DNA of 18,526 nucleotides from PVC group bacterium. Lineage in GTDB: Bacteria; Verrucomicrobiota; Kiritimatiellia; UBA8416; PXDI01. Location: NCBI GenBank assembly GCA_003565095.1, contig PXDI01000317.1, forward strand, positions 1-18,526, given 5' to 3'. Shown one piece after another: positions 1 to 5,640 of this stretch. Position 1 is the stretch's first letter, and each line of letters begins with the position of its first letter. The notes beneath the pieces were generated by a model. It worked only from the letters and a program-made list of their open reading frames with translations. It was not told the DNA's origin and did not search any database. Both the position numbers and the translations under genes were made by a program.

Positions 1-1
1 C

Positions 2-92
2 AGCAAGAGCTTTCCTGCGGAAGAGCGATATGCTTTGACATCTCAAGGCCGGCAAGATGCTGCGATCAATGCATGAAGTTCCTAACGCCTAG
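2..92 (+). pseudogene. Four-helix-bundle (S23/IVP/Avd-like) protein, internally deleted and frameshifted
   Basis: Bases 2-46 read SKSFPAEERYALTSQ, which matches the end of helix 1 and start of helix 2 of the S23/IVP four-helix-bundle family (usual form K-S-F-P-x-E-E-R-Y-x-L-T-x-Q-I-R-R). Directly after the CAA codon the frame shifts, and bases 48-92 read AGKMLRSMHEVPNA followed by TAG, which looks like the C-terminus of the same family. The middle of the protein (about 60 residues in relatives) is therefore missing, and the two parts are out of frame. The N-terminal part lies beyond the left edge. Family members are homologous to the Avd accessory protein of diversity-generating retroelements and to proteins encoded in 23S rRNA intervening sequences. 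Family recognition is by eye. Confidence 0.6.
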
Positions 93-115
93 CGCCTAAC
101 GACTAGTGCCTAACT
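81..115 (+). repeat. Degenerate 7-mer tandem array (right arm of element 1)
   Basis: Five consecutive 7-base units are visible: cctaacg, cctagcg, cctaacg, actagtg, cctaact. The array lies directly after the end of the four-helix-bundle remnant and occupies the place where the other two copies in this window carry one arm of an inverted repeat. The matching left arm would lie outside the window. Confidence 0.65.
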
Positions 116-142
116 CCTGGGGGAGAAAAACCAATGAGCTCC

Positions 143-200
143 AAGTACTTGATGAAACGACGATTAGCCCCAAGACTGGGGCGCAATTATTGACAGAACG
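143..200 (+). repeat. 58-bp element right-end block, copy 1
   Basis: Identical over 58 bases to 9813-9870. It starts with the palindrome AAGTACTT and contains a small hairpin, GCCCC-AAGACT-GGGGC, at 167-182. It ends in TTATTGACAGAACG, which is an imperfect inverted match to the left-end block at 206-241. Confidence 0.85.
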
Positions 201-205
201 TATGA

Positions 206-241
206 GGTACTGTCAAAAGTTTTATGAAAAGTATGAAAACG
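206..241 (+). repeat. 36-bp element left-end block, copy 1
   Basis: Identical over 36 bases to 9563-9598, where it forms the left end of a four-helix-bundle element. Here it starts only six bases after the right-end block of element 1, so two elements are arranged in tandem. What follows (258-340) is a pair of inverted arms with almost nothing between them, consistent with an element that has lost its gene. Confidence 0.85.
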
Positions 242-257
242 CATGAAAAGATGAATG

Positions 258-340
258 GGTTGACGACTACGGCGACGACTACGGTGGACGATTTGAGAAT
301 CTCTCCTCGTAATCCGTAGTCGTCGCCGTAGTCGTCAACC
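258..340 (+). repeat. Perfect 27-bp inverted repeat with internal 12-mer tandem
   Basis: Bases 258-284 are the exact reverse complement of 314-340, separated by a 29-base loop. Each arm itself contains the 12-mer GACGACTACGGC nearly twice (262-273 and 274-284). The structure ends 14 bases before the start codon at 355, with the ribosome binding site (AAGGA) immediately outside the stem. No T-run follows, so it is not a classical terminator. In layout it matches the copy-specific arms of the four-helix-bundle elements, here with the gene deleted to 29 bases. It would also form a strong RNA hairpin if it lies in the leader of the next gene. Confidence 0.85.
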
Positions 341-354
341 GAAAGGAACACACA

Positions 355-1314
355 ATGAAAATAGTAGTTTTAGATGGTTACACGCTAAATCCTGGGGATC
401 TTTCGTGGAACGAGCTGGAAGCGCTGGGGGCCTGCACAGTGTACGAACGCACCCCGGCGGAAGAAACGGTTGCGCGGGCATCTGATGCCGACATTATCCT
501 GACAAATAAAACCATACTGGACGCTGAATCTATCCATCAGTTATCGCAGCTAAAGTATATCGGCGTGCTGGCAACCGGTTACAATGTGGTGGATACCGCA
601 GCGGCCGCGGCGCGCGGCATTCCGGTTTGTAACGTGCCGGAGTATGCTTCCGCTTCTGTGGCACAAATGGTCTTTGCGCATATGCTTAATCTGAGCAACA
701 ATGTCGCCTTACACAGTGCCGGCGCACGCAAAGGGGAATGGTCTTCTGCGCGCGATTTCGCCTACTGGCTCACCCCGCAGATTGAACTTGCCGGCAAAAC
801 ACTCGGCATCGTGGGTTTGGGTCGTATCGGACACGCCGTGGCAAAGGCGGCACAGGCATTCGGCATGCAGGTGGTGGCCTACCGGCCGTCAGTGCAGGAA
901 GGGACGGATAACGGAATCGAAATGGCATCCCTTGAGCGGGTTTTCCGAGAGAGCGATTTCATCAGTCTGCATTGTCCCCTGAATGCTGACACGCAGGAAC
1001 TGGTCAATGCCGAACGCCTGAACACGATGAAGCCGGGTGCTTTTTTGATAAATACCGGCCGCGGGCCATTAATCGATGAGCAGGCACTCGCAGATGCGCT
1101 CAATGCGGGACGGATTGCCGGAGCCGGGCTTGATGTGCTTTCATCCGAACCGCCCGCGCCGGATAATCCCCTGCTTTCCTCCCGCAACTGCTATATTACC
1201 CCGCATATTGCCTGGGCAACCGCCGATGCCAGACGACGGCTGATGGACATTGCCGTTGACAATGTGAAAGCATTTATCAACGGCCAACCGCAGAATGTTG
1301 TAAATGGGGTCTGA
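355..1314 (+). CDS. hprA: D-2-hydroxyacid dehydrogenase, probable glycerate dehydrogenase
   Basis: This 319-residue cytoplasmic NAD(P)-dependent enzyme should interconvert D-glycerate and hydroxypyruvate, or a related 2-oxoacid pair, in serine/glyoxylate-type metabolism. The N-terminus MKIVVLDGYTLNPGDLSW is typical of the glycerate dehydrogenase branch. The Rossmann motif GLGRIG is at residues 154-159. The catalytic residues of the D-2-hydroxyacid dehydrogenase family are visible as R236 (NTGRGPL), E265 (SSEPP) and H284 (TPHIAWA). Length is normal for the family and no damage is seen. The ATG has AAGGA about nine bases upstream. It stands alone: a repeat hairpin lies just upstream and a terminator-bearing element lies downstream. 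Exact substrate is inferred from overall likeness, so a related 2-hydroxyacid is possible. Confidence 0.92.
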   Translation: MKIVVLDGYTLNPGDLSWNELEALGACTVYERTPAEETVARASDADIILTNKTILDAESIHQLSQLKYIGVLATGYNVVDTAAAAARGIPVCNVPEYASASVAQMVFAHMLNLSNNVALHSAGARKGEWSSARDFAYWLTPQIELAGKTLGIVGLGRIGHAVAKAAQAFGMQVVAYRPSVQEGTDNGIEMASLERVFRESDFISLHCPLNADTQELVNAERLNTMKPGAFLINTGRGPLIDEQALADALNAGRIAGAGLDVLSSEPPAPDNPLLSSRNCYITPHIAWATADARRRLMDIAVDNVKAFINGQPQNVVNGV

Positions 1315-1388
1315 GCCTTTTAACTTTTCTGCCGCTAGCGCTATTGAATAAGAAGTAAGCGGCTGCGATGTAAATGATGTGTCGAAGT

Positions 1389-1637
1389 TTCTCAAATTGG
1401 CAAGCCATGAGACCGTCCGCTGAGCTTGCTCAGCGGACGGAAATATTCAAATAAAGAAAAACCTTAAAAGACAAATTGAGCCCATATGGAGCAATATCTG
1501 TGTTAACCTCATAATATCACTCCATGCGGGCTCTTTTTTGTTGTTTTTCAAGCTTTCTTGAAACCAATTATTGCGTCCGCCGACCAAGGTCAGCGGACGC
1601 GATAAAAACGCCCTTATCGCGACACAACTTTTGAGAA
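1389..1637 (+). mobile_element. Hairpin-rich MITE-like element, copy 1 (249 bp)
   Basis: An inverted copy of this stretch lies at 5375-5620. The outer ends are TTCTCAAA on the left (1389-1396) and CAACTTTTGAGAA on the right, forming short terminal inverted repeats. Inside the ends are two strong hairpins. One at 1413-1440 has a perfect 13-bp stem with arm CCGTCCGCTGAGC. The other, at 1573-1600, has a 13-bp stem with one mismatch and arm GCGTCCGCCGACC. Between them is a terminator-like hairpin (1478-1533). There is no transposase gene. The stretch 1315-1706 holds this element, the toxin-antitoxin promoter and nothing else I can support. Confidence 0.7.
1478..1539 (+). terminator. Rho-independent terminator inside hairpin element copy 1
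   Basis: Arms 1478-1491 (GAGCCCATATGGAG) and 1520-1533 (CTCCATGCGGGCTC) pair over 14 bp with two mismatches. They are followed at once by six T residues (1534-1539) and a further T-rich stretch. The orientation would end transcription coming from the dehydrogenase gene that stops at 1314. The loop is long (28 bases), so efficiency is uncertain. Confidence 0.6.
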
Positions 1638-1654
1638 CCGCTATGATTATCCGC

Positions 1655-1684
1655 TTGACGTGCGGCATAAATCGTGTACATAAT
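1655..1684 (+). promoter_or_regulatory. Candidate sigma-70-type promoter of the Phd/YefM-PIN operon
   Basis: TTGACG (1655-1660) and CATAAT (1679-1684) are separated by 18 bases and lie shortly upstream of the antitoxin start at 1707. The region also holds TGTACA and ATTG-N5-CAAT symmetries that could be an operator for the antitoxin, which in this family usually represses its own operon. Based on consensus matching by eye. Confidence 0.45.
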
Positions 1685-1706
1685 TGCGTGACAATGGAGG
1701 TACATC

Positions 1707-2003
1707 ATGAGATTTCTTAGTGTGCGGGACTTGCGGGGAAATTCGGCGCGTGTTTGGCGCGAGTTGCCTGTCGAACGGGAAATGGTTGTTACCAGCAACG
1801 GTCGTCCTGTTGCTGTTTTAACGTCTGTTGATGAGAGCAGCGTTGAGCAATCTCTGGCCGCCTGGCGACAAGTGCGGGCAAACCAGGCCATAGCAGGCAT
1901 CCAACGTCAATCCGTGCGGAACGGCACCGACCGGCTTTCAATGTCAGAGATCGATGAAGAGATTGCCAGACTCCGGAAGGATCGAAGAAAGCGTTCAAGG
2001 TGA
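1707..2003 (+). CDS. Phd/YefM-family antitoxin
   Basis: This 98-residue protein should bind DNA with its N-terminal half and neutralise the PIN toxin encoded immediately downstream with its C-terminal tail. The N-terminus follows the Phd/YefM pattern: SVRDLRGNSARVWREL, then EMVVTSNGRPVAVLTSV (about residues 5-41). The tail is charged and rich in Arg, Lys and Glu, as expected for a flexible toxin-binding segment. GGAGG lies seven bases before the ATG. Its stop codon overlaps the GTG start of the toxin (GTGA, 2000-2003), so the two are translationally coupled. A candidate promoter sits at 1655-1684. The gene is the first of a short island bracketed by inverted hairpin elements. Partner choice and family are well supported; the operator is not demonstrated. 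Confidence 0.85.
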   Translation: MRFLSVRDLRGNSARVWRELPVEREMVVTSNGRPVAVLTSVDESSVEQSLAAWRQVRANQAIAGIQRQSVRNGTDRLSMSEIDEEIARLRKDRRKRSR

Positions 2004-2413
2004 GGGTCGTTCTTGACACGAACGTAATTGTATCTGGACTGCTATCGCCTTTTGGTGCATGTGGTGAGATTGTTCGGATGCTTACAGCGGGTGTCTTTGT
2101 GGTCTGCATCGACTCGCGCATTTTGCTTGAATACGATGAAGTATTGCGCCGGCCCAAATTTCGCATCGATCCCGCAAATGTTGATATCTTGTTAGAGTAT
2201 ATCGAAAACGTCGCAGAGGTTTACACAACCGTCCCGCTTGCCCGCCCCCTGCCGGATGAAGATGACAACCCTTTTTTGGAGGTTGCATTAGCTTCCGGCG
2301 CAAGTTTTCTTATCTCTGGTAACCTCAAGCATTTTCCCAGACAACACAGACAGGGCGTTGCGGTTCTGTCACCTAAATTGTTTCTTGAGCAATGCCGTGG
2401 ACGCAAAACATGA
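2000..2413 (+). CDS. PIN-domain toxin, putative toxin-antitoxin component (COG1569 type)
   Basis: This 137-residue PIN-domain protein is predicted to be a Mg-dependent ribonuclease and the toxin of the pair. The acidic residues expected in the active site are visible: D6 in VVLDTNV, E44 in LLEYDEVL, and D86, D88 and D89 in LPDEDDNPFLEVA. The segment SGNLKHFP near residue 106 is characteristic of this PIN subfamily, in which the last acidic position is often replaced. The start is GTG at 2000, overlapping the antitoxin stop by four bases. The protein looks complete. The RNA target cannot be read from sequence. 2414-2538 downstream is non-coding and holds two small symmetric motifs (GTTAA-TTAAC and AGTAAT-ATTACT) ahead of the next gene, possibly operator-like. 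Confidence 0.87.
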   Translation: MRVVLDTNVIVSGLLSPFGACGEIVRMLTAGVFVVCIDSRILLEYDEVLRRPKFRIDPANVDILLEYIENVAEVYTTVPLARPLPDEDDNPFLEVALASGASFLISGNLKHFPRQHRQGVAVLSPKLFLEQCRGRKT

Positions 2414-2538
2414 TACTTCCATGCGAAAACATTTCTCGACAGAAGAACACAGAATGTCGTTAACGGTATTTAACTTTACATTCTCCCCAGTAATGGTGCT
2501 ATCTATTACTTTTCACAATAAGAAGGGAATCTGACATT

Positions 2539-3882
2539 ATGAGCACTTACAGTTTACCCCGGCGTGAGATTGCCTGTGACGAACGCTGGGACGTGATTGT
2601 TGCCGGGGGCGGGCCGGCCGGCTGCACTGCGGCTGCGGCTGCCGCGCGCGCCGGGGCAAAGACACTGTTGATTGAAGCAACCAGCATTCTCGGCGGGATG
2701 GGTACCAGCGGGCTGGTGCCGGCGTGGTGCCCTTTCACCGACAAGGAAAGAATCATCTATGGCGGCATGGGGGAAAAGGTTCTCAAGACCTGCATGGCCG
2801 GAATGCCGCATGTACCGCCGGACCGGTTCGACTGGACACCGATCGACCCTGAACTGCTTAAGCGCATTTATGATGATCTGGTTACAGAAAACGGTGCCGA
2901 AGTGCTTTTCAATACGCAGGTGGCCGCTGTCGACAAAGCCGATGACAATGCCATCAAAACCATTATTACGGCCAACAAGTCCGGACTGAGTGCATTTCGT
3001 GCCAAGGTTTATGTTGACTGCACCGGTGATGCCGATCTGGCGGCATGGGCGGGCGCGGAGTTTATCAAGGGTGACGAGGACGGCGAGCTGCAGCCGGCAA
3101 CGCATTGCTTTATGCTGGCGAATGTCGATATGTATGCATACACATATGGCTGGCGTCCCTTCAAAAACAGCAGCGGAACCGGAATAATGGACAGGATTCT
3201 GGCCGACGGGAAGTATCCCTTAATCCCCGACCGCCATTCCTGTAATAACATCGCGGGGCCCGGAGTGATCGGGTTTAATGCGGGACATCTCTGGGAAGTT
3301 GACAACACAAAACCGGAAACCGTCAGCAAGGCGCTAATGGCAGGACGCAAGATGGCCCAACAGTTCCGGGATGCGCTGGCTGAATACTGGCCGGAAGCCT
3401 TTGCCAACAGTTTTCTGGTGGAAACCGGATCGCTGATGGGGATCCGTGAAACACGCCGGATCATCGGCGACTATATTCTCACTGAGCAGGATTTTGCCGA
3501 AAAACGCAGTTTTGAAGATGAAATCTGCCGCAACAATTATTTCATTGATATCCATCACAAAAAAAGCGAAATCGGCACGGTGCTGGAAGGCCACAGCACG
3601 GCGCTGCACATGGGCAAAGGTGAGTCGCATGGCGTACCCTACCGCTGCCTGACGCCCAAGGGGCTGCGGAATGTGCTGGTGGCCGGACGCAGCATTTCAA
3701 CCGACCGCGCCGTCCAGGGCAGTACGCGGGTTATGCCGGTGTGCCTGTGCATGGGCGAAGCCGCCGGTATTGCCGCGGCAATGACCGCCGCCGATGACAA
3801 GCACGATATCCGCGGTGTCGATACCGCCGCCCTGCGCGCAACCCTCAAACAACACGGTGCCTACCTGCCGGATGATGGTTAA
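2539..3882 (+). CDS. FAD-dependent oxidoreductase (FAD_oxidored family)
   Basis: This 447-residue flavoprotein has an N-terminal Rossmann motif, VIVAGGGPAGCTAAAAAARAG (GGGPAG at residues 23-28). It also has the ribose-binding acid E46 (LLIEA), the LGGMGTSG loop at 51-58, and the C-terminal flavin-closing segment AGRSISTDRAVQGSTRVMP followed by CMGEAAGIAAA. This is the layout of the FAD_oxidored (PF12831-type) group that is abundant in planctomycetes, verrucomicrobia and relatives, where substrates are mostly unknown. No signal peptide is evident. The ATG has AAGGGA about ten bases upstream. It sits alone on the plus strand between two toxin-antitoxin modules, and its 3' end overlaps the convergent AbiEi-like gene by 38 bases. 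Reaction unknown; cofactor assignment is firm. Confidence 0.88.
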   Translation: MSTYSLPRREIACDERWDVIVAGGGPAGCTAAAAAARAGAKTLLIEATSILGGMGTSGLVPAWCPFTDKERIIYGGMGEKVLKTCMAGMPHVPPDRFDWTPIDPELLKRIYDDLVTENGAEVLFNTQVAAVDKADDNAIKTIITANKSGLSAFRAKVYVDCTGDADLAAWAGAEFIKGDEDGELQPATHCFMLANVDMYAYTYGWRPFKNSSGTGIMDRILADGKYPLIPDRHSCNNIAGPGVIGFNAGHLWEVDNTKPETVSKALMAGRKMAQQFRDALAEYWPEAFANSFLVETGSLMGIRETRRIIGDYILTEQDFAEKRSFEDEICRNNYFIDIHHKKSEIGTVLEGHSTALHMGKGESHGVPYRCLTPKGLRNVLVAGRSISTDRAVQGSTRVMPVCLCMGEAAGIAAAMTAADDKHDIRGVDTAALRATLKQHGAYLPDDG

Positions 3883-4474
3883 GACAGGTTAATATTTCTT
3901 CTGCGTCGCGGCGGACGGAGACAGGATATCCAGACAGCATATCATTTACCGAAACAATATTGATCCGGTCCAGGTTCCGGAAGGTAACAAGCTGGTTAAT
4001 TCGCACTCCCCGCTTACGGCAGATGTATAACGCATCACAAAAGGCCTGCTCCAAAGAGGCGGTCGCGGAGTTGACCGGCGGTGCATATACGGCCGTTGAT
4101 ACACAGATAAAGACAATTCTACCGCAAACTGTTTCGCGCACCCTGCCGCGGTTGTGTCTGCGGCGCGTGAAACACGTGATTTCCCGCTGTTTCTGAGCAA
4201 TTATCTGTTGATTGTACAAAACATACATGCCCGTGATGTATGCCAGATTGTCAAGTGCCGGAACAACATCTTCTGCTACGGCGCCACCCGGCAGTCCGTA
4301 ACAGCCTGCGCTGTAGCGTTCAATTACTCCATGTTTGATCAAACGCCGCAACGCCATGTTCAAAGACTGAGGAGACAAGCCGGAAATGTTGGCCAGTTCC
4401 GTTACACTGAAAACAGTCTTGCCATGTTCACGGCGCTGCTGTTCCAGTTTTCTGCTCCATTCAATCATCCGCAT
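3845..4474 (-). CDS. AbiEi-like type IV antitoxin with winged-helix domain
   Basis: This 209-residue protein begins with a winged-helix-turn-helix (about residues 10-60: FSVTELANISGLSPQSLNMA, then LIKHGVIERYSAGCYGLP). The segment DNLAYITGMYVLYNQQIIAQ (75-94) follows the AbiEi pattern of an aromatic-rich helix. The C-terminus carries DAEEILTCLN. In AbiE systems this protein represses the operon and counters the AbiEii nucleotidyltransferase. I chose the ATG at 4474 over the longer frame opening at 4504 because GGAGG lies five bases upstream of it; it then overlaps the preceding gene by 14 bases. The toxin-like gene comes first here, the reverse of the usual antitoxin-first order. The 3' end runs 38 bases into the convergent FAD oxidoreductase. 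Family by motif likeness; moderate confidence. Confidence 0.72.
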   Translation of the reverse strand: MRMIEWSRKLEQQRREHGKTVFSVTELANISGLSPQSLNMALRRLIKHGVIERYSAGCYGLPGGAVAEDVVPALDNLAYITGMYVLYNQQIIAQKQREITCFTRRRHNRGRVRETVCGRIVFICVSTAVYAPPVNSATASLEQAFCDALYICRKRGVRINQLVTFRNLDRINIVSVNDMLSGYPVSVRRDAEEILTCLNHHPAGRHRVV

Positions 4475-5264
4475 GTTCGCCTCCGGTCGGCATGCATGTC
4501 TCAATTACATTCAGCGCTGCCTGCAGCACAGTTCTTCCACCTCCGGCATCTCGCAAATGTGCTGCTGCCGTACTTTCAAGCTGTGTGTCAATCACTTCAC
4601 GAATAGCGCGGGCATGATAATCAGAATGCTGAATTAAATCTGCATGGCGCTTGTGTACATCCGGTATGGAAATCCGCAACGCAACGCACTTGGCCGCCAA
4701 ACGGACGGTAGAGTCCGGGTGTAGATGATTCTTGAAAAGGTAGATATCCAGCAAGTCACGGTGACGTAGATAAACCCGGTTGAAAACGGCCAGGATTTTA
4801 CTCTCGATCATATCAGCATCAGAAACGGTCGGATAAATAACACCGGAAGCGGTGCGTAATTCAATATTGTCGGCACAGATAATCCTGGTAATCTCAACCG
4901 GAATCTCTATTCTTCCGGTCGGTGAGTCTGTACCCCAGAAAGCCAGGTCAATTATTTTCACAGCGGGGTTATCGGCATCCGGACCGCTGTACGCAGTTGC
5001 CCGTCCGTCAAGTTTGAAACGTTTTCTGACTTCGGGAAGCAATCGGCGTTCAAAAAGCTTCAACAATTCCTGCTGTTTATGTTTTGGATCACCGCCCCAA
5101 TGATAGTCGATATCATCCGACACCCTGACACTGTGATCAAGAAAGCGGTAGCGGAAACCACCAATCAACAGCAGGTTACGTCCGGGCGGGTTCGAAGCAA
5201 CCATCCCTGCTATCGACCGCTGGATTTGCTCAACAATATCCGTTTTTACATTAGTCATACTCAT
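4461..5264 (-). CDS. AbiEii-like nucleotidyltransferase toxin (type IV TA)
   Basis: This 267-residue protein belongs to the nucleotidyltransferase AbiEii/AbiGii group, whose members act as toxins or phage-exclusion effectors by transferring nucleotides, in some cases to tRNA. Visible motifs are LLLIGGFRYRF (GG at residues 35-36) and RVSDDIDYHW, with the metal-binding pair D51 and D53. Further on come the basic and acidic positions ESKILAVFNRVYLRHRDLLDIYLF (K156, D170, D173). The ATG at 5264 is preceded by AGGAG with nine bases spacing, so I prefer it to the upstream in-frame ATG at 5312. The AbiEi-like gene follows with a 14-base overlap. The pair lies at the right side of a block bounded by inverted hairpin elements. 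Catalytic residues look intact. Confidence 0.8.
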   Translation of the reverse strand: MSMTNVKTDIVEQIQRSIAGMVASNPPGRNLLLIGGFRYRFLDHSVRVSDDIDYHWGGDPKHKQQELLKLFERRLLPEVRKRFKLDGRATAYSGPDADNPAVKIIDLAFWGTDSPTGRIEIPVEITRIICADNIELRTASGVIYPTVSDADMIESKILAVFNRVYLRHRDLLDIYLFKNHLHPDSTVRLAAKCVALRISIPDVHKRHADLIQHSDYHARAIREVIDTQLESTAAAHLRDAGGGRTVLQAALNVIETCMPTGGEHADD

Positions 5265-5374
5265 AACATACAACTCCTTGTAACATAATACAACCTTAAA
5301 GTTATTATTCATTACACGTATTTGCAGAAAATGGGGACAGACAAATTATCAAGAACATGACCAGGCTAGAGCGG

Positions 5375-5620
5375 TTCTCAAAAGTTTTGTCTTGATAGGG
5401 CCGTTTTATCGCGTCCGCTGACCTTGGTCGGCGGAAGCAATAATTGCTTTCAAGAAAGTTTAAAAAACAACAAAAAAGAGCCAGCATGGAGCAAGTATTA
5501 TGAAGTTAACACAGATATTGCGCCATATGGGCTCATGTGTTTTTTCAGCGCTGGGTGGATGAATTATCCTGCTCGCCGACCAAGGTCAGCGAGCGTGATC
5601 AAGACAAAACTTTTGAGAAT
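5375..5620 (-). mobile_element. Hairpin-rich MITE-like element, copy 2 (246 bp), inverted
   Basis: This is the inverted counterpart of 1389-1637. Its ends, 5375-5398 and 5597-5620, are reverse complements over about 22 bases (TTCTCAAAAGTTTTGTCTTG), which defines the element clearly. Inner hairpins are at 5411-5438 (arm GCGTCCGCTGACC) and 5571-5594 (arm GCTCGCCGACC, one mismatch), with a terminator-like hairpin between them. Stem sequences differ from copy 1, yet pairing is kept. AATGGGGACAGAC at 5330-5342 just outside resembles tails seen next to REP-type repeats. The stretch 5265-5640 holds only this element and the upstream region of the AbiEii-like gene. Confidence 0.75.
5471..5534 (-). 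terminator. Rho-independent terminator inside hairpin element copy 2
   Basis: Arms 5478-5492 and 5520-5534 (GAGCCCATATGGCGC on the minus strand, paired with GCTCCATGCTGGCTC) form a 15-base stem with few mismatches. On the minus strand it is followed by six T (5477-5472) and more T-rich sequence. It lies about 105 bases beyond the stop of the xylanase gene and is oriented to end that operon's transcript. Confidence 0.6.
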
Positions 5621-5640
5621 TATTTTAATTCCCTGCCGGA

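Larger units (their letters stand above)
1..200 (+). mobile_element. Right part of a four-helix-bundle-gene repeat element (element 1)
   Basis: This element enters from the left edge of the window. It contains a deleted four-helix-bundle gene (2-92), a degenerate 7-mer tandem array (81-115) and a 58-base terminal block (143-200). The terminal block is repeated without a mismatch at 9813-9870, at the right end of a second copy. Its last bases, read in reverse complement (CGTTCTGTCAATAATT), match the left-end block of the family (GGTACTGTCAAAAGTT) at 12 of 16 positions, so the two ends look like terminal inverted repeats. No transposase is present, so if it moves it must be non-autonomous. That it is mobile is an inference from repetition and end structure. 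Confidence 0.6.

Noticed and set aside
1331..1363. Possible terminator GCCGCT...AGCGGC right after the dehydrogenase gene.
   Set aside because: The stem is only six base pairs with a 21-base loop and no T-run follows; the hairpin at 1478-1539 is far better.
1447..1512. A short minus-strand frame in hairpin element copy 1 (ATG at 1512, MRLTQILLHMGSICLL...), with a matching start in copy 2 (MKLTQILRHMGS...) and GGAG upstream in both.
   Set aside because: Agreement covers only about 12 codons, all of which lie in the paired arm and loop of the terminator hairpin, and the frames diverge afterwards. Structural conservation explains it better than a peptide.
1568..1900. Long minus-strand open frames opposite the Phd/YefM antitoxin and PIN toxin genes.
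   Set aside because: They are antisense to clear coding sequence with strong family motifs, and have no recognisable domains or ribosome binding sites.
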